From positions 310,001-374,000 of the forward strand of contig NZ_OY729424.1 of NCBI RefSeq assembly GCF_963422335.1: a stretch of DNA of 64,000 nucleotides, read 5' to 3'. Position numbers and translations under genes: made by a program. Source of the DNA: an uncultured Roseateles sp. GTDB taxonomy: Bacteria; Pseudomonadota; Gammaproteobacteria; Burkholderiales; Burkholderiaceae_C. Numbering within the stretch: the stretch's first letter is position 1; every line of letters starts with the position of its first letter. Shown piece after piece: positions 9,868-18,789 of this stretch. Under the pieces are notes generated by a model. The model saw only the letters and a list, made by a program, of their open reading frames with translations. It did not search any database and was not told where the DNA came from.

Positions 9868-10650
9868 TCAGTCCCACACCTTCAGCGGCATCGGCAGTCC
9901 GTCGAGCAGGCCTTGATCCAGCTGCATCGTCGACCGCATGCCACCCGCCGTCGGCAGCGAAAGCAGCTGCCGGGTGTGCTGCAGGCAGTGCCAGGCCGTG
10001 CGTTCGAGGAACTGGTGCTGAGTCTGCACACCGTAGTAGACATCGGCGCGGGCCTGCCAATCAACGGCGTCGCCGTGCAGCAGCCACCGGTTCGCGACAC
10101 GCGCCTGCACCCGGACGGCATAGTCGAGCAGGTCGTCGCGCCCGCCGCGGCCTGGCAAGGGCAGGCGGTTGTAGGCCGCATAGGTCAGCACGGTCCCCTC
10201 GCCGAGCTCGACCCAGGCGTCGGCGACATTGAAGATGTGGAAAGCCAGCTCCCCCCATGTGCGCGGGCGGTCCGGTAGCGAGGCCGCCAGTTGGCCCTCG
10301 TCGAACTGGCGCAGCCCCGCCTGCGCCGTGGCCAGCCCGATCCGCAGCCGGCGCAGCAGCTCGGCCGGCGGCAGCAAGGAGAGGCCCGGCGTGTCCAGCC
10401 CGACCAGGCGCGCGACATCGGCCAGCACCTGGCCGTCGGCATAGCGTCCGCCGCGGGTGATGATGGGAACCCGGCGCAGCCCCAGGTGCTGCAGTTCGGC
10501 ATAGGCCTGCGGGTCAGCCAGCACATTGCGTGAGACATAGGGCAAGCCACGCGCCTCCAGATATTCCTTGAGGCGCAGGCAGCTGCTGCAACCCGGCTGC
10601 CAGTAGACGCGCAGGTCCGGCGGGCCGGCGTTGGCGGGCACTGCCACCAT
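9868..10650 (-). CDS. Glutaredoxin-like domain fused to a DinB-like domain
   Basis: 260 residues in two parts. Residues 12-80 are a thioredoxin-fold glutaredoxin: redox motif CSSC at 21-24, and RRVPII with the usual cis-proline. Residues about 100-255 form a helical domain with widely spaced histidines, including FHIF and WHCLQHTRQL, which resembles the metal-binding DinB/YfiT superfamily (thiol-dependent enzymes). I infer a thiol-linked isomerase, transferase or reductase acting on a small molecule. It follows the isochorismatase-type gene by 8 bp on the same strand, probably in one transcript. The DinB assignment is less secure than the glutaredoxin part. Confidence 0.7.
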   Translation of the reverse strand: MVAVPANAGPPDLRVYWQPGCSSCLRLKEYLEARGLPYVSRNVLADPQAYAELQHLGLRRVPIITRGGRYADGQVLADVARLVGLDTPGLSLLPPAELLRRLRIGLATAQAGLRQFDEGQLAASLPDRPRTWGELAFHIFNVADAWVELGEGTVLTYAAYNRLPLPGRGGRDDLLDYAVRVQARVANRWLLHGDAVDWQARADVYYGVQTQHQFLERTAWHCLQHTRQLLSLPTAGGMRSTMQLDQGLLDGLPMPLKVWD

Positions 10651-10658
10651 CGCCCGGA

Positions 10659-11258
10659 CTACGACAGGGCTGGCAGCATCGCCAGCGCCTCGTCGGCCAT
10701 CACCACGTCGCCGTACTTGAGATTCAGGTCGCGCAGATTGGCCTCGTGGGCCTGGGCGTCGCGGTCGCCGCAGGCGTCACGTGCCACCAGCAGGCGGAAG
10801 TTGCTCTGCAGGGCGTCCACCGCCGTGGCGCGCACGCAGCCGCTGGTCGTGAAGCCGCAGACCAGCACCGAGTCGACATCCTGGGCCACCAGCAACTGGC
10901 GCAGCGGACTGTCGAAGAAGGCGCTGGGCACGCCCTTGCGGATCACGATCTCGCCGGCTTGCGGCGCGATCACCTCGGCGATGGCGGCGATCGGCGTATC
11001 GGCAACGAGCAGGTTCAGCAACGGAATCTTCTCGCGGAACACGCTGGCCTCGGCCGGGTGCCGGTAGGCATTGACGGTGTAGACCACCGGCAAGCCGCGT
11101 GACCTGAAGCCGGCGAGCAGCCGGCCAATCACGGCCAGCTCACGGATGCTGTCGCTGCCCAGCGGCGACGCCGGATCGGTGAAACCGACGGTGGCGTCGA
11201 CGATGATCAGCGCGGGTCGCCGGCCCAAGCCGATGCGCCCGCTGGGCAGTGTTGCCAT
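10659..11258 (-). CDS. Isochorismatase-family cysteine hydrolase
   Basis: 199 residues from the ATG at 11258, chosen because GAGAGGGGG precedes it; an upstream in-frame ATG would add 19 residues unlike the family. The Asp-Lys-Cys catalytic triad is visible: D21 (IIVDATVGF), K107 (IVIRKGVPSAFF) and C140 (CGFTTSGCVRATA), together with the cis-peptide region. Nearest functional relatives are N-carbamoylsarcosine amidase and similar amidohydrolases. Such an activity could follow hydantoin ring opening by HyuA/HyuB encoded in the same direction, which is suggestive but not demonstrated. A strong hairpin separates it from DUF1329. Confidence 0.85.
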   Translation of the reverse strand: MATLPSGRIGLGRRPALIIVDATVGFTDPASPLGSDSIRELAVIGRLLAGFRSRGLPVVYTVNAYRHPAEASVFREKIPLLNLLVADTPIAAIAEVIAPQAGEIVIRKGVPSAFFDSPLRQLLVAQDVDSVLVCGFTTSGCVRATAVDALQSNFRLLVARDACGDRDAQAHEANLRDLNLKYGDVVMADEALAMLPALS

Positions 11259-11286
11259 GCCATTCCCCCTCTCGATTCCGGACCAT

Positions 11287-11310
11287 GGGGTCGGCCTTGG
11301 CGCCGACCCC
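11287..11310 (-). terminator. Intergenic hairpin between DUF1329 and isochorismatase genes
   Basis: Perfect 9-bp stem GGGGTCGGC/GCCGACCCC with a 6-nt loop, in the 64-bp gap. There is no following U-tract on the minus strand. It may protect the 3' end of the upstream operon message, partly terminate it, or lower downstream expression. Confidence 0.4.
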
Positions 11311-11322
11311 GACAAGCCCAGC

Positions 11323-12582
11323 TTACTGCCCGGCTGCTTCCAGCTTGCCCAGCGTCACGTCTTCGGCCTTCACCGCAGTGTTCGTCTTCCACGACGGATG
11401 CGAGATGAAGACCGTGCCGTGCTTGCGCTTGAAGTCCAGCGTATGCCCCTGGTTCGAGACATAGTTGGTCACCCCGTCATCGCCCTTGATCGCGCGCGTC
11501 GAGTAGCTCATCCACTTCCAGAACTCGCCCTTGCGGTCGTAGGCCTCGCCGAAGTGCACGCGCGGAATCTGCGTGTCCAGGTAGATGGTCTTCTTGCTGT
11601 ACGGGTGCTCGGCTGGCGGCGTGGCCTCGATCACATGCACCTCGCGCGGCTCCCATTCGTCCTTGGGGTTCCAGAACGGCGCGTTGGCCAGGTCGACGGT
11701 CGGGAACTCATCCGGCGTGCCCTTCTTCGTCTCGTCCCAGGCGCGGCTGCCATTGGCAATCGCCAGCACCCAGCGCTTGGTCACGTACTTGTAGCTCTTG
11801 TACCAGCTGGGGCGCGCGTTCCAGACTTCGATGTCGTCGTTGAGCTGGTCGGTGCCGCCGATCGGGTCCATCCAGGCGCCGCCCGCCAATCGCCGCGTGC
11901 GGCGCGCGTTCTTGATGTAGACCCACTGGTCCTCGTACTGCGGGCCGTCGTAGCGGATGGTGTAGGTGCCCAGGCCGCGGATGTCCTGCGGAAAGGTCGC
12001 GAACAGCAGGGTGCGCGTGAACTCCGTGCCATCGCCGTCCACCGGCGCGGCCGCACCGGTCAGGCGGTTTTTCATGAAGTAGCGCATGAAGAACCAGTTC
12101 TGCTGGCGCTCCAGGCCCTTTTCCTGGTCGATCAGCAAGAAGGCGAACTTCTTGAAATCCATCACCTGCCCGGTCGGCGAGGCGTAGTACAGATTCCACA
12201 CCAGCTTGGCCGCGTAGTTGGCGTCATCGGGTTTGACATCGGGAAACGGCAGGCCGGCCTTGTAGCCACTGACCTCGTTCTTCGCCGCGTCGTATCTGAC
12301 TTCGCCTGCGTACTTGCGGGTGGCCTCCACCGCCTTGGGGTCCAGGGCCGTCGCCGACGTCTTCTTCAGCTTCAGGCTCAGGCCGTAGTTGCGGATCTGC
12401 ATCTCCAGCCGCTCGGGCAACATGCTGGCGATCGTCTTGCCCTCGAAGGTGTCATTCCTCACCTGGTCGAGATTGGCCTTGCTGATGGTGGTGCCGGCCG
12501 GCAGCTCGGCGGCCAGCAACGGGGTCATGCCGGCGGCGAGCAGCGCGGCCATGCCGAGCTGTATCGAATGCTTGTGGTTCAT
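11323..12582 (-). CDS. DUF1329 outer-membrane/periplasmic protein
   Basis: 419 residues beginning with a clear Sec signal (MNHKHSIQLGMAALLAAGM, cleavage after LLAA). The mature part matches DUF1329, a family distantly related to LolA/LolB lipoprotein carriers (beta-rich, lipid-binding fold). In other proteobacteria DUF1329 genes travel with DUF1302, an MMPL-type RND protein and a YCF48-like protein, exactly the set here. I infer a role in moving a hydrophobic molecule across the envelope. AAGGAA precedes the ATG. It lies 28 bp after the DUF1302 gene. Confidence 0.85.
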   Translation of the reverse strand: MNHKHSIQLGMAALLAAGMTPLLAAELPAGTTISKANLDQVRNDTFEGKTIASMLPERLEMQIRNYGLSLKLKKTSATALDPKAVEATRKYAGEVRYDAAKNEVSGYKAGLPFPDVKPDDANYAAKLVWNLYYASPTGQVMDFKKFAFLLIDQEKGLERQQNWFFMRYFMKNRLTGAAAPVDGDGTEFTRTLLFATFPQDIRGLGTYTIRYDGPQYEDQWVYIKNARRTRRLAGGAWMDPIGGTDQLNDDIEVWNARPSWYKSYKYVTKRWVLAIANGSRAWDETKKGTPDEFPTVDLANAPFWNPKDEWEPREVHVIEATPPAEHPYSKKTIYLDTQIPRVHFGEAYDRKGEFWKWMSYSTRAIKGDDGVTNYVSNQGHTLDFKRKHGTVFISHPSWKTNTAVKAEDVTLGKLEAAGQ

Positions 12583-12610
12583 CGCGGTTCCTTGCGTTGA
12601 TATCTTCGGA

Positions 12611-14341
12611 TCAGAATTGACGCGTCAGGCGCAGCAAGGCCTGGTTCGAGCCGGAGAAATAGCCCAGCAGGCCCGCGCCGCGGCCCTGCTCCTCGAGGGC
12701 GAACGTGGCCGGATTCAGGTAGCGCTGCTTCTGGTTGCCGGCGCTGTAGAACAGGTCCAGCTCGGCCTTCAGCCGCCACTTGTCACCCAGCACCCACTCG
12801 ACCGCCGGGATGATGAAGCCGCCGCCATAGCTGACGTCCCACCCCGCCGCCAACGACGGGTTGATGCGGTCGTTGCTGTAGTTCATCGCCAGGATGCCGG
12901 TCAGCAGCGCGGAGTTCTTGGCACGCGTGCGGTTCCAGTAGGCCAGCTGGACGATTTCATCGCTGGCCTTGTAGTTCAGGATCTGCGTGTTGAAGAACTG
13001 GATCGAGCCGAAGGACGGCCGGCTGGTGCCGATGATCTGGGTCAGATCGACGTTGTGGTCGATGCGGAACATCATCGTCAGCACGTTCTTCTGGATGATG
13101 CCGAAGGCGCCCGGCGTGATATTCGGACCGAACTTGCCGCCGTCGACGCCATAGTTGAACGATCGGTCTTTCTGGAACGCGATCTCGGTCGACAGCACCG
13201 AATCCAGCGCCGTCGAATAGCCCGAGGCGGTGATGCCGAGGATGTCCGTCTTGGGGAAGATCCAGTCGCCGAACTCCAGCGGGTTGCCGAACGGGCCGGC
13301 CCCGGCGAAGCCGCAGGCCTTGGGTGCCTGCTTGAAGGTCTTGTAGGTGCTGGCCTGCCCGGCCGGAATCGCCGCGCCACCGTACAGTGCGGCCAGCGTG
13401 GCGCCACAAGGGTTGGTCACCGGATCGTTGTTGAAAGTGCGCAGATAGGCCACCGAGTAGTTGATCGGGCCGGCAATGCCCTGCCAGCGCAGGCCACCGG
13501 TCACGTCCTTCTGGCTGGCGCCCTCGCTGCGGTAGTTGTACGAGGTGGCGTAGAGGAAACTCGCGCCGCGCGTGGGCTGTGAAGCCCAGCGGCCGCCGGC
13601 CAGATCGTAGGTATTGCCGATGTCGCTGTCGCGATCCCAGCCCGGACGCACGAACATGTCCAGCGAGCCCTTGGCCTCGGGCACCTGGATCATCGCCCGG
13701 GCCATGATCAGCGGCTTGCGCAGTTCCTCGTTCTCGACCTCGAGGAAGGAGCGCCACGTGTAGTTGAAACCATGCACGACGTCGAGTGCACGGAAGAAAT
13801 CCGTCTCGCCCCAGACGATCTGCTGGCGCCCGACCTTGACTTTGACGCGATCGCTCAGGTCGGCCTCGGCCCACCACTCGCGCAGCTCCGAGTTGTCGTA
13901 GAACTTGCGCAGGCCGCCGACATTGCCGCCCGCATTGGTCGAGAACACGGCTGCCGTCGAGCCCGCTGGCTTGTCGCCGGGCGGCGCCTCAAGCGACTTC
14001 AAATAGTCGGTCATGTACTCGCGGTCAATGCGCGCGATCGCCTTGAAGCGCAGTGTGCTGCTGGGCTTCCAGTCGGCATCGAGCAGCAGTGACGCCCGCG
14101 CCGTGGACAGCTTGTAGCGGTCGTTGCCCTTGGTCTCGGGCTGATCCTGCAGGTTCATCGACGCCCAGCTGCGCACGTAGCCGCCCAGCGTGAAGGTGCT
14201 CTCCGGGGCGTCCGCTGTGGCCTCGGCGGCCATCGCCAGGCCCGAGCCCAAGCCTGCCAGCAAGGCGACCATGACCGGCTTGGCGCGGGACGGCAAAGCC
14301 CCCTGTCTCGACCGACCATTCGATTCTGCGTTCAGATTCAT
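12611..14341 (-). CDS. DUF1302 outer-membrane beta-barrel-like protein
   Basis: 576 residues from the ATG at 14341, preceded by AGGAG 8 nt upstream (a TTG one codon earlier is an alternative). A signal peptide (KPVMVALLAGLGSGLAMA) is followed by FTLGGYVRSWASMN, then many alternating polar/aromatic strands, ending in a terminal Phe (LLRLTRQF), the usual C-terminal signature for outer-membrane barrel insertion. DUF1302 proteins are thought to be porin-like. Partner of DUF1329 and the MMPL transporter. Substrate unknown. Confidence 0.85.
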   Translation of the reverse strand: MNLNAESNGRSRQGALPSRAKPVMVALLAGLGSGLAMAAEATADAPESTFTLGGYVRSWASMNLQDQPETKGNDRYKLSTARASLLLDADWKPSSTLRFKAIARIDREYMTDYLKSLEAPPGDKPAGSTAAVFSTNAGGNVGGLRKFYDNSELREWWAEADLSDRVKVKVGRQQIVWGETDFFRALDVVHGFNYTWRSFLEVENEELRKPLIMARAMIQVPEAKGSLDMFVRPGWDRDSDIGNTYDLAGGRWASQPTRGASFLYATSYNYRSEGASQKDVTGGLRWQGIAGPINYSVAYLRTFNNDPVTNPCGATLAALYGGAAIPAGQASTYKTFKQAPKACGFAGAGPFGNPLEFGDWIFPKTDILGITASGYSTALDSVLSTEIAFQKDRSFNYGVDGGKFGPNITPGAFGIIQKNVLTMMFRIDHNVDLTQIIGTSRPSFGSIQFFNTQILNYKASDEIVQLAYWNRTRAKNSALLTGILAMNYSNDRINPSLAAGWDVSYGGGFIIPAVEWVLGDKWRLKAELDLFYSAGNQKQRYLNPATFALEEQGRGAGLLGYFSGSNQALLRLTRQF

Positions 14342-14405
14342 CAAGATCTCCTCTTTGGGTGGGTGTTGGGGCCGGACCGGGCCTTGGGGTGATGGCTGGC
14401 GGCGC

Positions 14406-16835
14406 TCATGCGCTGACGGCCTGGGTGCGAGGGCGGGACTTCCGCGCCTGGCGGGCGGGTTCGAAGATGAAGTCGGGCTTCAGGATCACCACCAGCGCGG
14501 GCATCAGCAGCAGCGAGCTCAACGCGGAGATGAGCAGCCAAAGAGCCATCAGCAGCCCCATCTCGGCCTGGAAGCGGATCGACGAGAAGTACCAGATCAC
14601 GACGCTTGTGATCAGCGTGGCGGCCGTCACCAGCACGCCTCGGCCGGCGCCCAGCATCGAGCTGTTGACCGCCTGCTCCAACGTCAGCCCGCGGCGCAAC
14701 TCCTCGCGGATCTCGTCGATCACGTAGAAGGCGTAGTCCACGCCCAGGCCTATGCCCAAGGCGGCAATGGGCAGGGTGTTGATGTTCATGCCGATGCCCA
14801 TCAACTCCATGAAGCTGAAGGTCAAGGCGTTGGACAGCAGCACCGGCACCATGAAGAACATGCCGGCCGCCAGCGAGCGGTAGGTCACCGCGCAGCAGAC
14901 CACCAGCACCAGCAGGGCCAGCGCGATGCTCTCGATCTGCTTGGCGAAGATGATCTCGTTGACGGCGGCCAGCACGCCGACCAGGCCGCCGGCAAGCTGG
15001 ATCTTCACCGGGCTGTCGGGGTGTGCGGCAATGAAGGCCTCGACCCGCGCCACGGCCGCGCGGATGGTCTCGCCGCGGTGGTCGCGGAAAAACACGGTCA
15101 CCGAGCCGTCCTTGTACTGAGGCTCAACGAAGCGGTCGATGTCGCCCGGGTCGCTGGACGAGGTGAACAGATACATGATTTCGCCGTTGTCGGCGGCGCT
15201 GGAGCCGAACTCGCGGTAGCGCGGGTTGTCCTCGCGCAGCACGCGCTTCATCTCGGGCACCAGATCCGCCATCGAGACCGTGCCGCCGACCTCGGGCTGG
15301 CTTTCCAGAAAGGCCTGCAGCTGGGCCATGGTGCGCAGCGCCGCTGGCTCCTTCAGCGCATCGGTTTTGTCGCCCGAGACGACGACGAACATGCGGTCGG
15401 CGCCCTGGAAGCGCTTGTTGATCGCCGCCGCGTCCTGGTTGTAGGTCGAATCGCCCCACAGGATGGGCGAGCCGGGGTTGGCGTCGCCGACCTTCAGATT
15501 GAACGCATACAACGTGCCGCCGACGAACAGCGCCGCCGTGGCGCCCACCGCCACATAGCGCCGCGGCGACAGCGCCAGCGCGGCGCAACGCGTCAGCACC
15601 GTGCGCATCGCCGGCTGGATGTTCAGGCCGTGGGCGTGGCGGCGCGGATGCTTGATGAAGGACAGCAGCACCGGCGTCAGCACGCAGGCGCTGACGGCGA
15701 TCGTCAGCACCCAGACGGTGCCGATGATGGCCACCTTCTGCAGCAGCGGAATCGGCACCAGGATGACCACAATCATGCAGCCCGCGTCGGCCACCACGCC
15801 GAGCATGCCGGGCTTGAACAGCCCCCGCATGGCGGCCATGGCGGCGACGGTCGAGTTCGGCGCGCCGCGCTCCAGCTCGTCGTCGAAGTGCGAGACCAGT
15901 TGCACCGCATGCGAGATCGCCCGCGCCATGATCAGAAAGGCCACCACGATGATCAGCGGGTCCATATGGAAGCCCAGCAACCGGGCCGTGCCCAGCGCCC
16001 AGATCGAACTCACCGCGCCGGCCAGCAGCGGCAGCAGCGTGCCGCGCCAGGTGCGCGCGGTGATGAACAGCAGCGCGATCAGCGCCGCCAGGGTCAGCAG
16101 GAAGATGCGCAGCGTCTCGGGCAGGTAGTGGCTGACCCAGCCGTACAGGATGGGCTCGCCGACCATGCGCAGGCTGACGCCGTCGCCCTCGACCGAGCGA
16201 TTGATCGCGCTGATCTGGGCAAAGACCTTGTCGTACTTCAGCTCCGCATCGTAGAAGTCCACCGTGATCAGCGCGGCCTTCAGATCGGCCGACACATAGG
16301 CGCCATAGACCAGCGGATTGCGCAGCACCGAGTCCTTGAGTTTGGCAATGCCCTCCTTGCTGCTGGGTGGCTCGGGCCACATCAGCGGCGTGATGTCGAT
16401 GCCCTCGGTCGAGGCCCGCACCTCCTTGAGCTTCTTGGCCGCCAGCGAGATCACCTGGAACTGGTTGACGCCATCGACCCGCTGCAGCTCCTTGGTGATC
16501 CGGGTGATCTTGGCCAGCACCGCAGGCGTGAAGATGTCGCCGTCCTTGACCTCCAGCATGATGCTGACGAGGTTGGAGCTGCCGAAGGTCTGCTTGAATT
16601 GCTCGTGAACCTTGATGTAGGGGTGGTTCTCGGGCAGCAGGTCGCTGAAGACGGTCTTGATCTCGATGCGCACGGCCAGGGCGGCGAACATCAGCGTCAG
16701 CAGCGAGATCAGCACGATCACCAGCACGCGCTGGCGGATGCAAAGGGCGACGAAGCGGTCCAGGCGGCTGGAGCCGCCACCCGGATGGGCGAACAGGCTG
16801 GCGGGTACGGCGGACGGAGGAGAGCTGTTAGTCAT
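14406..16835 (-). CDS. MMPL/RND-family transporter
   Basis: 809 residues with two repeats of one membrane helix, a large periplasmic loop and a five-helix bundle. The first helix is VLVIVLISLLTLMFAALAV; the periplasmic loop opens with FSDLLPENHPYIKVHEQF, typical of the hydrophobe/amphiphile RND branch that includes MmpL and HpnN. The later helix block contains LGIGLGVDYAFYVIDEI with the intramembrane acidic residue expected for proton coupling. It likely moves a lipid-like or steroid-like compound together with the YCF48, DUF1302 and DUF1329 proteins. Its ATG overlaps the YCF48 stop by one base (TGATG). Confidence 0.9.
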   Translation of the reverse strand: MTNSSPPSAVPASLFAHPGGGSSRLDRFVALCIRQRVLVIVLISLLTLMFAALAVRIEIKTVFSDLLPENHPYIKVHEQFKQTFGSSNLVSIMLEVKDGDIFTPAVLAKITRITKELQRVDGVNQFQVISLAAKKLKEVRASTEGIDITPLMWPEPPSSKEGIAKLKDSVLRNPLVYGAYVSADLKAALITVDFYDAELKYDKVFAQISAINRSVEGDGVSLRMVGEPILYGWVSHYLPETLRIFLLTLAALIALLFITARTWRGTLLPLLAGAVSSIWALGTARLLGFHMDPLIIVVAFLIMARAISHAVQLVSHFDDELERGAPNSTVAAMAAMRGLFKPGMLGVVADAGCMIVVILVPIPLLQKVAIIGTVWVLTIAVSACVLTPVLLSFIKHPRRHAHGLNIQPAMRTVLTRCAALALSPRRYVAVGATAALFVGGTLYAFNLKVGDANPGSPILWGDSTYNQDAAAINKRFQGADRMFVVVSGDKTDALKEPAALRTMAQLQAFLESQPEVGGTVSMADLVPEMKRVLREDNPRYREFGSSAADNGEIMYLFTSSSDPGDIDRFVEPQYKDGSVTVFFRDHRGETIRAAVARVEAFIAAHPDSPVKIQLAGGLVGVLAAVNEIIFAKQIESIALALLVLVVCCAVTYRSLAAGMFFMVPVLLSNALTFSFMELMGIGMNINTLPIAALGIGLGVDYAFYVIDEIREELRRGLTLEQAVNSSMLGAGRGVLVTAATLITSVVIWYFSSIRFQAEMGLLMALWLLISALSSLLLMPALVVILKPDFIFEPARQARKSRPRTQAVSA

Positions 16836-17815
16836 CAGAACCGGGTCAAAGTTTGGTCAAGGTCGCGGCGCGCGAGTTGTGCGCCGGCCAGATACAGCGA
16901 GCCGTCCACCGGCAGCACCTGGGTGTGCCAGGCGTAGCTGGTGGGGCTGATGCGGGCGCCGCTCCAGCGGCCGTCGGCGTCGCCCCGCAGCAGCGCGCCC
17001 TTGTCGCCCACGGCCACCCAGCCGCTGCCCTGGCGGGCCAGGTCGAACAGGTGATCCTTGGTCGGAGAGGCTTCGCTGTGCCAGCTCTTGCCGCCGTCGG
17101 CGGTGCTCAGCACCACGCCGTCCAGCCCCACCGCAATGCCCTCGCTGGCATCCCGGAAGCCCACGGCGGTGAGCGTGGTCTTGACCGGGCTGGTCACCTC
17201 GCTCCAGCTCTGGCCCGCGTCGGTCGAACGGCGGATGCGGCCGAACTCGCCGACGATCACCAGCGTCTGCGCGCTCGGCTCGGCAATGTCATGCCAGGCG
17301 ATGTCTTCGCTCTTGCCCAGTGCCTGCCAGGTGGCGCCCTTGTCGGCAGACGCCAGCACGGTGCCGAACTCCCCCACGGCCCGGGCCAGGCCGGCGGTGC
17401 CCAGCCGCACGCGGATCAGCTTGCGCGCCTCGCTCTGGCTGGGCACACCCGTCACGGTCTTCCAATGCGCGCCGCCATCGGCCGTGGTCAGCACGGTCGA
17501 GGCATTGCCGACCACCACCGCCTCGTTGGCAGTCCAGGCAGCAATGGCCTGCAGGTTCTCGGCCGAACCCGTGGCCTGCAGCTTCCATTGGCGGCCGGCA
17601 TCCTCGCTGCGCACGACCTTGCCGTCGCGGCCGACCGCCCACAGAGTCTGCGGCGCCGGGGCCGCAATACCGTAGAAGGTGTCGCGCTGGCCGATGACCG
17701 CCGCCTCGATATTGCTGACGGGTACGGCCGGCTTCACGAACAGTCCGGCGTAGAGCAGGCCGGCGATGATGGCCAGCGGGGCCACCGACGAGCTGAGTTG
17801 TCTGACGTTGATCAT
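16835..17815 (-). CDS. YCF48/BNR-repeat beta-propeller protein
   Basis: 326 residues from the ATG at 17815. The open frame runs 49 codons further up into the lyase gene, but that extension is low-complexity and overlaps coding sequence. One N-terminal hydrophobic segment (VAPLAIIAGLLYAGLFV) anchors or exports it. The rest consists of repeats with the Asp-box/BNR pattern (SEDAGRQWK, TADGGAHWK, STDAGQSWS, TADGGKSWH), as in YCF48/HCF136 photosystem-assembly factors. It is the standard fourth member of DUF1302/DUF1329/MMPL clusters. Its precise role is not known. Confidence 0.85.
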   Translation of the reverse strand: MINVRQLSSSVAPLAIIAGLLYAGLFVKPAVPVSNIEAAVIGQRDTFYGIAAPAPQTLWAVGRDGKVVRSEDAGRQWKLQATGSAENLQAIAAWTANEAVVVGNASTVLTTADGGAHWKTVTGVPSQSEARKLIRVRLGTAGLARAVGEFGTVLASADKGATWQALGKSEDIAWHDIAEPSAQTLVIVGEFGRIRRSTDAGQSWSEVTSPVKTTLTAVGFRDASEGIAVGLDGVVLSTADGGKSWHSEASPTKDHLFDLARQGSGWVAVGDKGALLRGDADGRWSGARISPTSYAWHTQVLPVDGSLYLAGAQLARRDLDQTLTRF

Positions 17816-17819
17816 GGCT

Positions 17820-18758
17820 TCAACAGGTGGCGGTGGAGGAAGCTGCCGCCGCCGCAGTGCGCAGGTCCTGCGACTGCAGCCAGCGCGCCGTGCGCCCGCC
17901 AAGCGGGTAGCCGACCAGGCGCTCGGCCAGGACGATGGCGCGCCGCAATGCAGGCACGTCAATGCCGGTGTGCAGGCCGCATTGCTCCAGCATCAGCACC
18001 AGGTCCTCGGTGGCGACATTGCCGGCAGCGCCGGGGGCGAACGGGCACCCGCCCAGGCCGCCGAGGCTGCCGTCGAAGGTGCGGATGCCGGCCTCGACGC
18101 TGGCCCAGACATTGGCCAGCGCGAAGCCGCGCGTGTCATGGAAATGCGCGGCCAGATGGGCGGCACCCAGTTCGCCGGCCAGGGCTGACATCAGCCGGCC
18201 GGTGGCGCGAGGATCGGCCGCGCCGATGGTGTCGGCGATGACGATCTCGGCGGCGCCTGCGGCGCGCATCTGCGCGGCCAGGCGCATCACCACGGCCGCA
18301 TCGACCGCACCTTCGAAGGGGCAGCTGAAGGCCACCGCCACATAGGCCTTGGTGCGCAGGCCGGCGGCGGCAGCAGCGGCCAGCGTTTCGGCCGACACCT
18401 CGGCGGCGCGTGCCAGGCCCATGTTGATGTTGCGCTGGTTCATGGTCTCGGTGGCCGACAGCACCACCGCGATCTCGCGCACGCCAGCCGCCAGGGCCCG
18501 CTCCAGCCCGCGCAGATTGGGCACCAGGGCGGAATAGCGGATGCGCTCGGGCGACGGCAGCTGAGCGAACAGCGCGTCGGCATCGGCCATCTGCGGCACG
18601 GCCTTGGGCGAGACGAAGCTGCTGACTTCGATCGCCGGCAAGCCGGCCTCGACCAGGGCGGTGATCAGGGCCAGCTTGTCGGCTGTGCTGATCGCCACTT
18701 TCTGGTTCTGCAGGCCGTCGCGCGGCCCGACTTCGTTGATGAGCACCTGGTCGGTCAT
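17820..18758 (-). CDS. Hydroxymethylglutaryl-CoA lyase-family enzyme
   Basis: 312 residues with a TIM-barrel HMG-CoA lyase signature: NEVGPRDGLQNQ near the N-terminus (catalytic Arg, metal-binding Asp), metal-binding HFHDTRGFALAN, and the active-site loop GGLGGCPFAPGAAGN with the catalytic Cys. The family cleaves HMG-CoA to acetoacetate and acetyl-CoA; relatives split other 3-hydroxy-3-methyl acyl-CoAs. Within this operon it may cleave a branched acyl-CoA made after CoA transfer by CaiB. The Ala/Ser-rich C-terminal tail is unusual. Ribosome site is weak. Confidence 0.88.
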   Translation of the reverse strand: MTDQVLINEVGPRDGLQNQKVAISTADKLALITALVEAGLPAIEVSSFVSPKAVPQMADADALFAQLPSPERIRYSALVPNLRGLERALAAGVREIAVVLSATETMNQRNINMGLARAAEVSAETLAAAAAAGLRTKAYVAVAFSCPFEGAVDAAVVMRLAAQMRAAGAAEIVIADTIGAADPRATGRLMSALAGELGAAHLAAHFHDTRGFALANVWASVEAGIRTFDGSLGGLGGCPFAPGAAGNVATEDLVLMLEQCGLHTGIDVPALRRAIVLAERLVGYPLGGRTARWLQSQDLRTAAAAASSTATC

Positions 18759-18789
18759 GGCGTCGTTCCCGGGGTTGTCAGGGCCGCGC

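Noticed and set aside
14190..16937. A 915-codon plus-strand open frame over the MMPL gene
   Set aside because: His/Gln/Arg-rich shadow translation; the minus strand encodes a clear RND transporter.
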